Source: Mansonella perstans (taxonomy: Eukaryota; Nematoda; Chromadorea; Rhabditida; Onchocercidae). From it: a DNA stretch of 64,000 bases. Numbering within the stretch: position 1 is the first letter of the stretch; the number at the start of each line of letters is the position of its first letter. The DNA lies in NCBI GenBank assembly GCA_037074765.1, contig JBAMDO010000574.1, positions 62,001-126,000 on the forward strand, written 5' to 3'. The position numbers and the translations under genes are program-made. Shown here in pieces: positions 47,603-58,603 of the stretch. The notes under the pieces were generated by a model. It made no database searches and had not been told where the DNA came from. It saw nothing but the letters and a program-made list of their open reading frames with translations.

Positions 47603-50281
47603 TTATTTAACACCGGATTTACAACCAGGACAAATTTGCAATGATTCATGCAATAACACGTCACAATCTATACAAAACGTCGATTTGCAGTCTTTACAAA
47701 CGAAACTTTTATCATCAAGTTGTCGAATACAAGCAAAGCAAGTCCTAAAAGAAAAGAGATAAGCAAATAAGATATTTGAAATAAGCATGAAGTGATAACT
47801 CCATTTAAAATATCCTGATTGGTAATGAATGTCGTTATACAATGATTCTATTTCCTTAAAATTTTAACTTAAACTTTGCTAAACAGAATTACCTTTCCGT
47901 TGTATCAATTTCTTCGAAAGCTGGTAGCGGCAGTAAATTATGCAAAGAACGCGCAAGCTGAGGTGCTGAGATTAGCGTTAATTTGCAGATTCGACATTCA
48001 ACTGGTAAACTGCAATAACGTGCTCCACACTGCGGACAAAAAAAACCTCGTCCACCTGATGGCCGAACCTCCGATTGATGGCTGAAATTAGTCAACCTTC
48101 TTATTGAATATGAGAGCTCTTATTTAAAAAGTTATTGAGAATAAACTCACCATAAACAAAATGAAGGAGAATCAATGCTTTCGTGGGCTGGAAAACCCAT
48201 TCGAACAACGCTGCTTTCTGCATTTCGACTAGATATCGGGGGACTAGCATGTTCGTCCAGAATTACCTCGAAATGAGTACTATCCAGTACTACGTTGTGA
48301 CGTCCTTAAACTATGTAAACTTCAAACTATTTGCCAAAACAAATAAGGAAGAGAAAGATTTTGGGGTATTATTCTTTAAAGTTAAAAAAGTTACCTGACG
48401 TAATAGAACACAGTTTTTTGAAAACGAAAACTTCTGCACTGAGTGAGATCACCGAACAACGTATATGATACCTTTTTAATAACTGAAATAATTTAAAGTA
48501 ATCGTGATATGAAGTGAAAATAATTTAATATAATACAGCAAAAGGTCTCATTCAAGTCCAATTCCGTAAAACAAAAACAGAAAAATGGAAGGAACCTCAA
48601 ATGTGCCGAAAATACTTGAAGGATCACATGTTGAAAGACTTGCCACGATCAATATTACCTCTCGACTAGCGTGACCTGGATAACTACTGAAATATAGAAA
48701 TTATTGAAATATATCTGCACTCCGTTCATACAATGTGTACTAACTCTCGATCTGCTGACCAGTTACCAAGCTTATTAAACGTGCATTTGGATTCCTCATC
48801 ACTGGTACTTGACTGTATTATACTCTGAAGCTAGTACATTCTCTCATATATCAATATACAATAACACATATATTGTCTTTATTAAAGTCATGTGTATATT
48901 TTTAATAATGTGCACTAAATTCTAGATCTCCTTTATTTCACATCACAAACTTGTCAGTTAATTACACATTTCTGCGCAATTTGTATGATTTGCTTTCACC
49001 ATATATTAGCAAATGCATTTGAAATTGCGACATTTATTTAAAAATTTTTAAAAAAAGGCAATATCATACTGCAAACTTCTAATAGTTGCCATCAGACTGT
49101 TATGCAACGAAAATTCTCCATGGCACAAGGATTCCATTATTGTCAACAACGATTCTTTTACTAAGCGAACATTACCTGAAATAAATCTGCTAATTAACTA
49201 CTTAATCAATTTGAGGTCAAATTTAATTAACTGAAAAACCGTGAGTCTGTAACTCTTTCTTTACATATACAATCACATAGTACCGTGAAAAGCATAGAAA
49301 ATACTTTTGCTCATGGTAGTATTTCAAATTAATCATCATATTTTAATCTTTCCTTGTGTATAAAGATCCGATGAAAAATTCGCAAGAATGAAAGTAGGTT
49401 AACTTACCAGTAAGAGGAATTAGGCGTTCAGCTCGTTTGTCTTTGCAAATAACAACACCTACTTGTGAAATAGGATTTTGCTCTGAAAACTTGTCGAGAA
49501 ACTGATTTAAAGCCTGAAATTAAATTCAATTATGGTTCAGACCACCATTCATGTCGCCATTTCGTGACAATTTCATCGGAACTAAAAAATTCATCTGTTC
49601 AAAATTATTTGGAATATACTTATTCTAGTGTCCGGCCGTCTGATCTGATAAATAAACCAGTGTGAAAATATCTAAATTTCCATTCTCATCGCTCACTAAC
49701 TTTTGTAATTTTTCTAAACATAAAAGTAAGAATAGAAGTTATTATGAGGATTACCTTAATTGTAACAGCGAGACGTGACGGTTGTATTGATTTATCGGCC
49801 ATCGAAAATGAGCAATCAATGACTAAATACACATAACGCATCTATAATGCTTATTACTTTATTGAAATTTCAGATAATCATAAATTTCAAGATTTGAAAA
49901 GAAAAAAAACGAATTTAAAGGAATAAATTTGCTTACAATTCCCAAACGAACTTTAGCCGGCCGATTGTTAAGACGTTTTTTTCGTTTCGTATCAAATATC
50001 AATTTAGCGACAGATTTCTCAATTGAACCGCTCTCATCTTCATATAGTACATCTCGGATATTCAATCCTGAAATTAGCAAATACTGAGATACTTACTAAT
50101 ATTTCCTAACAATTAACATTGAAATCAGTTAGGCTGTTAATTATCACGTTCTTTTTCAAGGGAAAAAAGATGAAATTTGAAACAGACTCGATTAATTTAA
50201 TGCAATAAAATATTTAATATTTATACCATCGGCATAATCCACTTCCCATGTATAACCTTCCTGTTCATCATCACCTTTCAT
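47603..50281 (-). CDS. gtf2h2: GTF2H2/p44, TFIIH core subunit
   Basis: Ten exons, 382 residues: 50227-50281, 49937-50067, 49755-49841, 49408-49513, 49070-49175, 48596-48686, 48395-48482, 48151-48304, 47893-48081, 47603-47744. The von Willebrand A-type domain starts at about 63 with the metal-site motif DCSFSM (71-76) and includes [19 protein letters not shown] and [19 protein letters not shown]4 zinc element ([18 protein letters not shown]) and [20 protein letters not shown] follow, then a C-terminal RING-like C4C4 domain ([35 protein letters not shown]). p44 binds and stimulates the XPD helicase in TFIIH, needed for RNA polymerase II promoter opening and nucleotide excision repair. Length matches the human protein (395). 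The exon at 48304 uses an AAG acceptor. A possible leader acceptor (TTTTCAG) is about 37 bases before the ATG. First gene of a probable operon with NOP14. Confidence 0.96.
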
Positions 50282-51095
50282 TGCAAATTGTATTTCTTCT
50301 AATTAAAATGCAATCCTGAAAATCACTTTTTAATTCTGAAAATCAGTCCTGAAAATCAGTTGCCTTTCAGGAATTTATTATACAGCAAATACTGGGATGT
50401 TTAACAATATATCCTCATTTACTTGACCACACAAAATTATACTGGATCCGATCCCTAACACAATGGACAAATTTTGAACAATTTTGACAAAGCCTTTTTT
50501 TACAATCAGTTTGAAAACAAAGTATGCTATGAAATGCGTTAAGTCTCAATCAGCCAAAGTAGTTTACAACCTCATTTTTTTTGGTGTGACTTCAGATTGG
50601 GTCATATATTCTGCTTTTACTTTGCGCATAACATTATGCTTTGGAGTTCTTTTAAAAAGGTTTCAATTTTAACGTTGTAATCGAATTTTAAAATATTTGT
50701 TAATATGTTAAAAGATGACACCGCGATGGATCTATCATTTTTCCTTTAAAAGAAATTAGCTATACAATCAATAAGATATAAGACATTTATATGATATATC
50801 ATCTTGCATTCACCGTTGATAGATGATAAGATAGATAAGACAAAGTTTTGCAATGGATTCCTGTCAATTTTCGGGAAGTTAAGGAATTTTTTGTTAATTT
50901 TCAAGAAGTTCGGAAATTTCTGTCGATGTTCTAAAAGCTGAGAAAATTTTGTCGAACGAAAAAGTGCTGAACAAAGAATTTATTAATTCTACATAGTTTT
51001 TATCAATTATTGTATACATACAAACATTTTACTTTGCTGGCAATACACATTTCAAAAATGTTAAAAGAAGAAAAATTTGGACAGAATTGCTCGCC
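50282..51095. other. Region between the kinesin unit and GTF2H2
   Basis: About 0.8 kb of AT-rich sequence upstream of GTF2H2. I see no exon on either strand. It presumably carries the GTF2H2 promoter unless GTF2H2 is co-transcribed with the kinesin upstream on the same strand. Confidence 0.5.
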
Positions 51096-51305
51096 CTACA
51101 TCACTTTTCTTTTTTGGAGGAATCTCCTTTTTTCTGAATTTAAATTGCATGTAAGCCAAATGCCTGCTCCATCTGTTAATCCAAGGATAGAGAATGCTGA
51201 TTTATATTCAAATTCTCCGTGAAGAAAAAGCTTTAATTGTACAATCCCTACAGCATTTTCTCCACCATCCCATTTCTCTTCCCACTTCAGTTCCTCCCAT
51301 TTAAT
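51096..51305 (-). CDS. Possible alternative or unassigned terminal exon, 69 residues
   Basis: On the minus strand, directly after a good acceptor (TTTACAG, exon start 51305), a frame of 69 codons runs to a TAG at 51096. It includes KWEEKWDGGENAVGIVQLK, then GEFEYKSAFSILGLTDGAG and IWLTCN, and ends with basic residues. The base composition is clearly less AT-rich than the flanks. I do not recognise the domain. It begins 24 bases after the stop codon of the kinesin gene on the same strand and is in phase 0; phase-0 donors such as GCG/GTAGAA or CCA/GTAAAA inside the last kinesin exon could join to it, giving a different kinesin C-terminus. It could instead be a separate small gene or chance. Confidence 0.35.
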   Translation of the reverse strand: MKWEELKWEEKWDGGENAVGIVQLKLFLHGEFEYKSAFSILGLTDGAGIWLTCNLNSEKRRFLQKRKVM

Positions 51306-51329
51306 CTGTAAATGTACATAAATCATTCA

Positions 51330-54300
51330 TCACTGAGTTCTGCATTCTGGATAATCTTTTACTGGCGTCGATCTTGATGAATCTATTTCTACCGCATATC
51401 GGTTTTTTCGCATCATTTGAGCGTTAACACAATTAATCGCTTTAGAGGATAAGTTATCGCTATCACCCTCTCCAAATCGTGCTTTTTCTTCTGCTGAAAA
51501 GAATTGGTTTAGCTGTTTGATTAAAAATATGAATTCCACATTCTTTTTCCAGTTTTCCATCCAATTACACCATAGAAAATGAAACCCGATAAAGAGAAGT
51601 TTGGACAAGACAGTTACCGCCTTTCTCATAATTTTGTTGCATATAAGTTTTTTTATAAATCTCAAAGTTATTTCTTCTAAGTTTACAAACAACATAGGTT
51701 GTTGTTTTTTTCTGTTGCTTACTTTTCTCTTATCTTCCATTCTACAAAGGAAACCTCATTATTTTCAATCTTAAATGACTAAGGTCTTAAATGACTTACT
51801 ATTTTCCTGTTTATTCGTTATACGACGTAATTCCAGCAATAGCCCTCTAATTTTCCGATCCTTCGAAGCAATTTCTCCCTTTATCTCGCGTGCTCTACAA
51901 AGTGCGACTATAGATAGTTATGAATATCTCATAATAACTTATGCTGAATGAAATGAAAACTATTACATAGCAGTGGCCCAGAAAAAAATCGTACCATCAA
52001 GATCGAGAGCGTAGTAGTTGCAACAGTAACAATTTTATACATTGGAATGGGAAAACTTCTCGACAATTTTTTAAAGCAATAATTTTCAAAGAATTGAACT
52101 TACTCTTTTTTGTTCTTTTGAATTTCCTCTTCCAAACGAAATACTTTTTCTTTATTTTGCAATTGTTCGGCATTGGAAGCCGCCATTGAATCCTTCATTT
52201 GTGCAATCTCATCCCGAATTGCCGCAATTACTGCTAGCTGCAAACAATATTCTTTAGGATGAAAATGTTAGTTGCCGAAAATGCTACACCTGTTCCAACT
52301 AATAATAGTCTCTTGTATCTACCTTTCCATTTTATTAGTTTTAGCCAAAACAAAGGAGGATTATGAAGTGAATATCTGATGACTGAATATTGCAGCCTTT
52401 ACTCTTAAACAATGTTACATTCATCCTGGAAGTAGATGAAATCCCATATGAAAAACTTTTGTTTTTAATAATTGAATTGTTAACAAAAAAACTACGTCAT
52501 ATTCCCGAAACATACATTTTCATCATTTTTTTTCTGCGTTTCATATATTTGCTCTCTTAATTCTGTCTCCTTACTGTCAGCATCATCGCACTGCTTCTCC
52601 AGCCAATCGATATCCCGGTTTTTACAGCGCAATTCTTCTTCCAAATCCTGAAATTTTAAAAAGTTTTATCAATTGAAGGAAAAGTTAAAGAGAAATTTAA
52701 AACTATCTCTACTGAAAAAATTCAACGGAGGAACGAAAAATAATTTTTTACCTCATTTTTTGCTTTCATTTCATCAACCATAATTTCCAAATCGATTATT
52801 TTCTTTCTGCTGAAATGATAGTTGAATTTTGCAATACCACTCTTTTAAATACCGTTAATAAATTTTAAAGAGTACAGGAAAAACATACAGCTCATTTATC
52901 AGATTGGACTGCGTGCTTTCGATATCTTTTGTACTGCAACTTGGCGAACTATCGTTATTCATTTTTGCAATAGCCTGCATGGAGTTTTCTGTAGATAATT
53001 CCTCATGTTCAGTAGTAGGGTTTGACAGAGGTGACTGTTGATCCTCAACATCGTCAGCTGTTTTGAGATTCCGTTCCGTAGATTCAGTTCCGCTTATCTG
53101 ATTACTACTTTGATTCGATGCTTGGAAATCAATTGCAGTCTCTGCGTCATCACTATCGAACTGAATATAACTCAATTTATACAGTTTATAGAACAGTAAA
53201 CTGTGCTTCTGAGTTTTTGAATGTGAAATATTCTATGAAACTGGTGCAAAAGGTCAAAAAAGGAAAAATAGGAAAAAATCATAGACTCACTCGTAAAGTT
53301 GTAAATGCAACCACTGATGCATCGTAAAAGGTCGTTATATCTGGTTGCTCTGACATTTCATCAATGGCACCATTTTTTGATCTTGCCACAACAGCAATCT
53401 GAAGTTTAGATTAAATTTTCTCTATTTTCCCAAATGAGCAACACAAATTACATAGATTTACCTCATTTAATTGAGCGCTCGGATCCGAATTTCTATATGG
53501 CAGAAGCAAGTCTGTACTTGGACGAGCCCAGTTACCACCCCATGTTTGTCTTCGAGCACGGCGATCGCTGTGTTTCTAAAACTTAGATTTGGATTTTCAA
53601 GATCCCAAAAATTACAAATTTAAAGATTTGTGTTCGAAACTTATCTATTATATCCAATCAAATTCAACAATAACATACTTGAGCAGATTGTGGGAGCATT
53701 CGACTTGAAAGAATACATTTCCTTAAACGCTCGACTTCCTTGCTTAATTCGATGTTTTTGCTTATTAATTCAAGCTCTACAGTGTCGTTCTTCCTATTTT
53801 CCTGCAAAGCTTTTGAAAAACTCTCCACGATGTCATTGAAACATTGTAATAGAGAATAGTTACATAAGTTAGGCCTAACTCAAAGCAAACTCTGAATTAA
53901 AGAAGTCCAACTAGTGCTACACAAGAAAAAGTGACATTTGAAACCTCCAATTCGGCCTTTAAGAGTTCAATAGTCTGAATATATTGCGTTAACATTCCTT
54001 CAGCATTGCAATTCTTCCGTGGTTTATTCTTGATGTTCTTTGCACGTATGGCAAACTATAACCAATTCTTTTTGGAAAACATTTTCAAAAAAGTTGTCTA
54101 AAATAGAATTTTTAGTAACAGTTGAATTTAAACTAACCCTCAGCGTTTGTAACGTTTGTGTGACCTCGGTAGGTGAAGCAGTGCAGATTATTAACGTTCG
54201 TGCATTACCACCCAATGAGCTCTTCAATAAACGTGTCAGCTTTGAATCACGAAAATTTACATGACTATTCCTAAATTGATTATGACTGAGAAAATGACGA

Positions 54301-56380
54301 ACCAGAAAATATTTGCTACTGTTAAAGATGCATGTTTTTTGATTTTTTATTTGGACGTCCATAATTATAAAAATAAAGAAGATGACAGTTTGCGATCTGG
54401 TTGCTGAACAATAGCATCCAACTTACCCTTTTTCACTTAACTGATTTATAACTTTTTGCAAGGCCAAGAGACTAGTATTAATTTTTCCAGTTTCTTTTAA
54501 ACGATCACCATCTCCTCCCGATTGTTTCGCACTTTCACTACCGGCTAAATCTACCACATTCTGAAATTTGCCATTTGTAAATTTTTTTTGTTTCACCACA
54601 TTATCTGTTTACCCACAACAAACAAGCTAATAGAAACTTACCAGGAATGAAATATAAGAAGAATCCGAAGTAACAGCATCGTCATAGCATTCGATTACAA
54701 AACGAAGAATGACATGTGATCGAGATGAACGTTCATTAAGAGCAGTTTCACCCATTACACGATTTGCTAAAGTAATTGGTAATACTTGAAATCTTGTTGC
54801 TATAATTTATCAGTATGGAACAAAACCGAAGAGATTAAGAAAAGCTATTTCTATCTCTCGAAAGATATTCCTACGTTCTTGTTAACATGGGCATCTTGAA
54901 CTTATCTCAAAAGTTAGCAGCACGACTTTACTCATGTATTTAATATGTAATAATGACTCATTTACACTATACTGCAATTTTGAAAGAACTCCTAGTTTTT
55001 TTTTTGGCTTAATTTATTTGAAAAAAGAAAAATAAATAGTACCAAATGCTCGTTGGATCAACATTGAGACACCATCCTTGGAAACAATAACCTCTTCTCG
55101 CAAACCGTCCACTACAGTTTTCTCTTTAAATTCCTTTACCGGTAAATCAGCGGCTGAATGAGACAGTAAATCTCTTACTTTTTCGTTATAAATTTCAATA
55201 CATGATATGCGCAACATATATCGCTTGCCATTTCCCTGAATTGCAAATTTCTGCTGCCCTGTTCTTTATCAAAAAAAAAACGCGAACTGTTAAACTTTAT
55301 GAATGCTTTCCTAAAATAAAGGTATGCAAGTTCTGCTACAAAAGCTGAAAGAGTGCATAACGTTTAGTTCTACAGTAACTCTATCAATTACAACATTTCC
55401 TCGAAAAACGAGAATAGCGCCTTACTTTTGCATCACTTAGCCAAATACAAAAAATTAGATTTTGTTTCATTTATCTTTTGTCTAAAATTTACTTCCAAAA
55501 TTTTTGCAAAAATTGTGTCCAGCGCCATTTGAACAATGCCTTCAGCGTTATCTGTACCAAACATGGTGTATGTTTTACCAGACGCCGTTTGTCCATATGC
55601 AAATAAAGTTCCGTTGTAACCAGCCATAGCCGATTCTACTACATCTTTTGCTGAATTAATATAAACGTCCTGTGTTCGATCTACTTCACGGTATACTTGA
55701 TCTAGAAAGCATGATTTAAAAAGAAAAGGTTTTTTTTTTCAAACTACTTTGAAATATTTGAACTGCATTGCCCTCCAAATTTTCTTTTGTAGATGAGACA
55801 ACATCTGCCTATTTTCATGGAACAGTTTCCAAATCTGTTTAAGTGAGGTAACAATCTGGTCTGCGCTAAGCTAGCCAACTATAATTTATACCAACGGTAT
55901 ATCACAATAGCAAAAACTTTCAGGTTTTGAGAATTTTTCAAACTAGTTTTTCAATTTTAAAATAAAATAATTTACCAAACGTGTAGCTTCTATCGTCCCC
56001 ATCAACAATAGTATTATTATCAACAACCTTCCAATATATTTCAGCTCCTGATTCCCTGTAAGATAAATATATGTGATGCCCTCGAATTAGCTATACTTAT
56101 CATTTCTCTGCAGAATAAAGAAATAAATTTTATCTATGAAAACTTTAAAATATCGTCAAAGAATTTCTTCTGCCTTAACAAATAATCTAAACAAATGAAG
56201 AGCATTATTTCTTGATTTCGACTCAAAGATTCATTTTGCAAGAATATTCAAAAAAAAAAAGGATTCTCAGATTTGTAGAATCAATGTAAAGATTCATAAA
56301 AAAATTTTATGAAACCTTGGAAGGGCAGGTCGCATCCTGACGACCACTTTAATGCTATCTTCCATGACATCGGTTTCCAT
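51330..56380 (-). CDS. Kinesin-7 (CENP-E-like) motor protein, compact form
   Basis: Seventeen exons, 749 residues: 56316-56380, 55976-56055, 55493-55701, 55043-55235, 54642-54766, 54427-54560, 54138-54270, 53945-54055, 53679-53801, 53462-53575, 53291-53398, 52889-53160, 52752-52809, 52516-52647, 52104-52237, 51800-51894, 51330-51493. An N-terminal motor domain (about 9-320) has the P-loop GQTASGKT (85-92), [15 protein letters not shown], switch I NERSSRSH (193-200), switch II DLAGSE (228-233) and the neck [15 protein letters not shown]-terminal position of the motor, [11 protein letters not shown], the [16 protein letters not shown] loop and RRARRQTW after the neck point to kinesin-7. A Ser/Thr-rich spacer and charged coiled coils follow. 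CENP-E, the animal member, carries chromosomes to the spindle equator. At 749 residues this lacks the very long CENP-E stalk. The ATG is 12 bases after a TTTTAG acceptor. Confidence 0.92.
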
Positions 56381-56764
56381 AATTGTCCCTGTCTAAAAGC
56401 ATAGCTAATGAAAAACAACAGTTCTAATAGCATCATCGATTGAAAAAAAAAAAAAAAAAAAAACTTACAAAAGCCCATGAAATTATCAGTCAAAAGTTGA
56501 AGAATCGATGAAATTGCAGAAATAACAGTTAAAGTTGGCTCCGAAAAATCAGATCTCGAAAATATTGGCTGAATAGTAAGCTATCCAAATTTCATAACTT
56601 TGCAAAATAAAAAATCCACCTTTTGAAAAGTCTTAAATACCAGTATCAGTATCAACAGGCCGAGTTCTGCAAATCACAATGATACAACAATTTACCTTTC
56701 TGAAATTTAAATTAAATTACCCTAGCAATCTAACAGCAGGAAAAAGCTCTGTTCATCTCACGTC

Positions 56765-56787
56765 TTCTCTCTCTCTCTCTCTCTCTT
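56765..56787. repeat. (CT)n tract
   Basis: About ten uninterrupted CT dinucleotides about 385 bases upstream of the kinesin start. On the coding strand it reads GA repeats, which in C. elegans promoters are common, but no function can be claimed. Confidence 0.85.
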
Positions 56788-56944
56788 TCTTAATAAACTT
56801 TAATAAACCGTATTGAACTTAGACCGGTAAGATAAACGAGAGAATTTGAAAATGATAAAACAAAAGTTTTCAAATGATCTGTTTGTAATCCAAAAATATA
56901 CCACTCAAAAATTTCGAATAATATTGCAACAGATTCGTAATAAA

Positions 56945-57222
56945 CTCAATAATCCATCCTCCCCCGAATAATCTGACTTCTAATATTTCTAAACAGATAA
57001 CTCAATGATCCATTTTCCCCCGAATAATCTGACTTCTAATATTTCTAAACAGATAACTCAATGATCCATTTTCCCCCGAATAATCTGACTTCTAATATTT
57101 CTAAACAGATAACTCAATGATCCATTTTCCCCCGAATAATCTGATTCTAATATTTCTAAACAGATAACTCAATGATCCATTTTCCCCCGAATAATCTGAT
57201 TTCTAGTATTTTCAAACAGATT
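56945..57222. repeat. 56-bp tandem repeat, five copies
   Basis: Units starting CTCAATGATCCATTTTCCCC at 57001, 57057, 57113 and 57168, preceded by a diverged copy at 56945. Each unit contains GAATAATCTGACTTCTAATA and TTTCTAAACAGATAA. The central copies are almost identical. It lies about 0.6 kb upstream of the kinesin gene. Confidence 0.93.
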
Positions 57223-57431
57223 CCCTCAGATCACATTCCCCAAAATTCAAATTAATAACAACAATTAATGCATAAATTTGAATTAATGCCTTCCCGCACT
57301 TTTTATTGTTGCAGCCATATTGTTATTATTTTCGATTTTTGTTGTTAATAATATTGTTTCTGTTATCAACAATTTTTTCTATTAATTATTGCCATGATCT
57401 TGTGCTTTTACTAACTTTCAACATTATAAAA

Positions 57432-57525
57432 CATTATTATTATTATTATCAATTATTATTATTATCATTATTATGATTATTATAATCATTATTATTATTA
57501 TTTTTATCATTACTACTATTGATAT
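57432..57525. repeat. (ATT)n microsatellite
   Basis: ATT/ATC/ATG trinucleotide repeats with interruptions, similar in type to the tract at 10980-11098. No coding signal. Confidence 0.9.
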
Positions 57526-58603
57526 TACTTGTTAATTATTACATTAAATCAATGTTCGCTATGAAAAAGCATTAAAGAAGTTTTAAAAGAAATTCACTGA
57601 AGGTGAAAGGTCATACACAGAAGATTTTTCGTTTCTTTTGAGGAATCTTTTAATACGTAATTTTTGCGAATATTTTGTTCGTTTTCCAATAAAACTTATT
57701 ATTAGAAATCATTTTTTCGAAAGTTTATCAAATTAGATCTGAATTACAAATCATGGATACTTTTATGATTACCATATATCTCCAATAAATAAATTATAAT
57801 TCAACAAGAGTTTTGGGCACGAAAACTGGACTTTCCAACATAATGCTAAAATAGTTTCCATACTTTTTCTTCAATTATTTATTCTCACTCAGTTGTCCTA
57901 TCGATAGATTATCAGTACAAAATCTATGTATGAATCCATCCATTACAATTTAAATTGACAAAACTACAATTTCGACACAAACACTGCAAACAGTGTTCTG
58001 AATTAAATGATCAGTGAGATTACAGTATGCTTTCTTAAACCATGTTTAAAAATTAGAAATTTTATTCAAAAAAGACAAAATTGATGAAAAATGTGAAAAA
58101 CATTCATACTGTTAGGTTCCAATGAATGAGGAAGGTTCAAGATTGAATTCAAATGCTACTGTTATAATTTCATACTCTGTTTAAAATTTCCCATAAAAAG
58201 TTCGTCGAAAAAGCAATGAATTATTCTTTTTTCAGATGTCTTGGAATGAGTTGGGCACTTTTTTATTCATTATGAACATTTATTATGATTGAACCATAGG
58301 AATATTTCTTTAACATTGAACAAAATTTACTCCAAATTTTCGACTTTGTTCACACATTCAAACAGCTTATATTAGAAACTAAATCTCTGTTTATCACAAG
58401 ATTTCGGTACAAATCTCCGTCTGCCGGACAATGTCCACATCGATCGATCCATTCAAAAAAAAAAATTGCAACAGTCGTGAAAAAACAACATTCGTCTGTT
58501 AAACTTTCAATACTTTTTGTGGATTTATGCTCAGTTAGAGCAAAAATCTATCATTAATAGATTGGCACAAAGTTATTAGAAAAACATTAATCCTTTCATT
58601 CAA

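Larger units (their letters stand above)
56381..58603. other. Intergenic region between the tyrosine kinase (3') and kinesin (5')
   Basis: 2.2 kb containing the kinesin promoter and the kinase 3' flank. It holds a CT tract, a five-copy 56-bp tandem repeat and an ATT microsatellite. No exon is seen. Confidence 0.6.
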
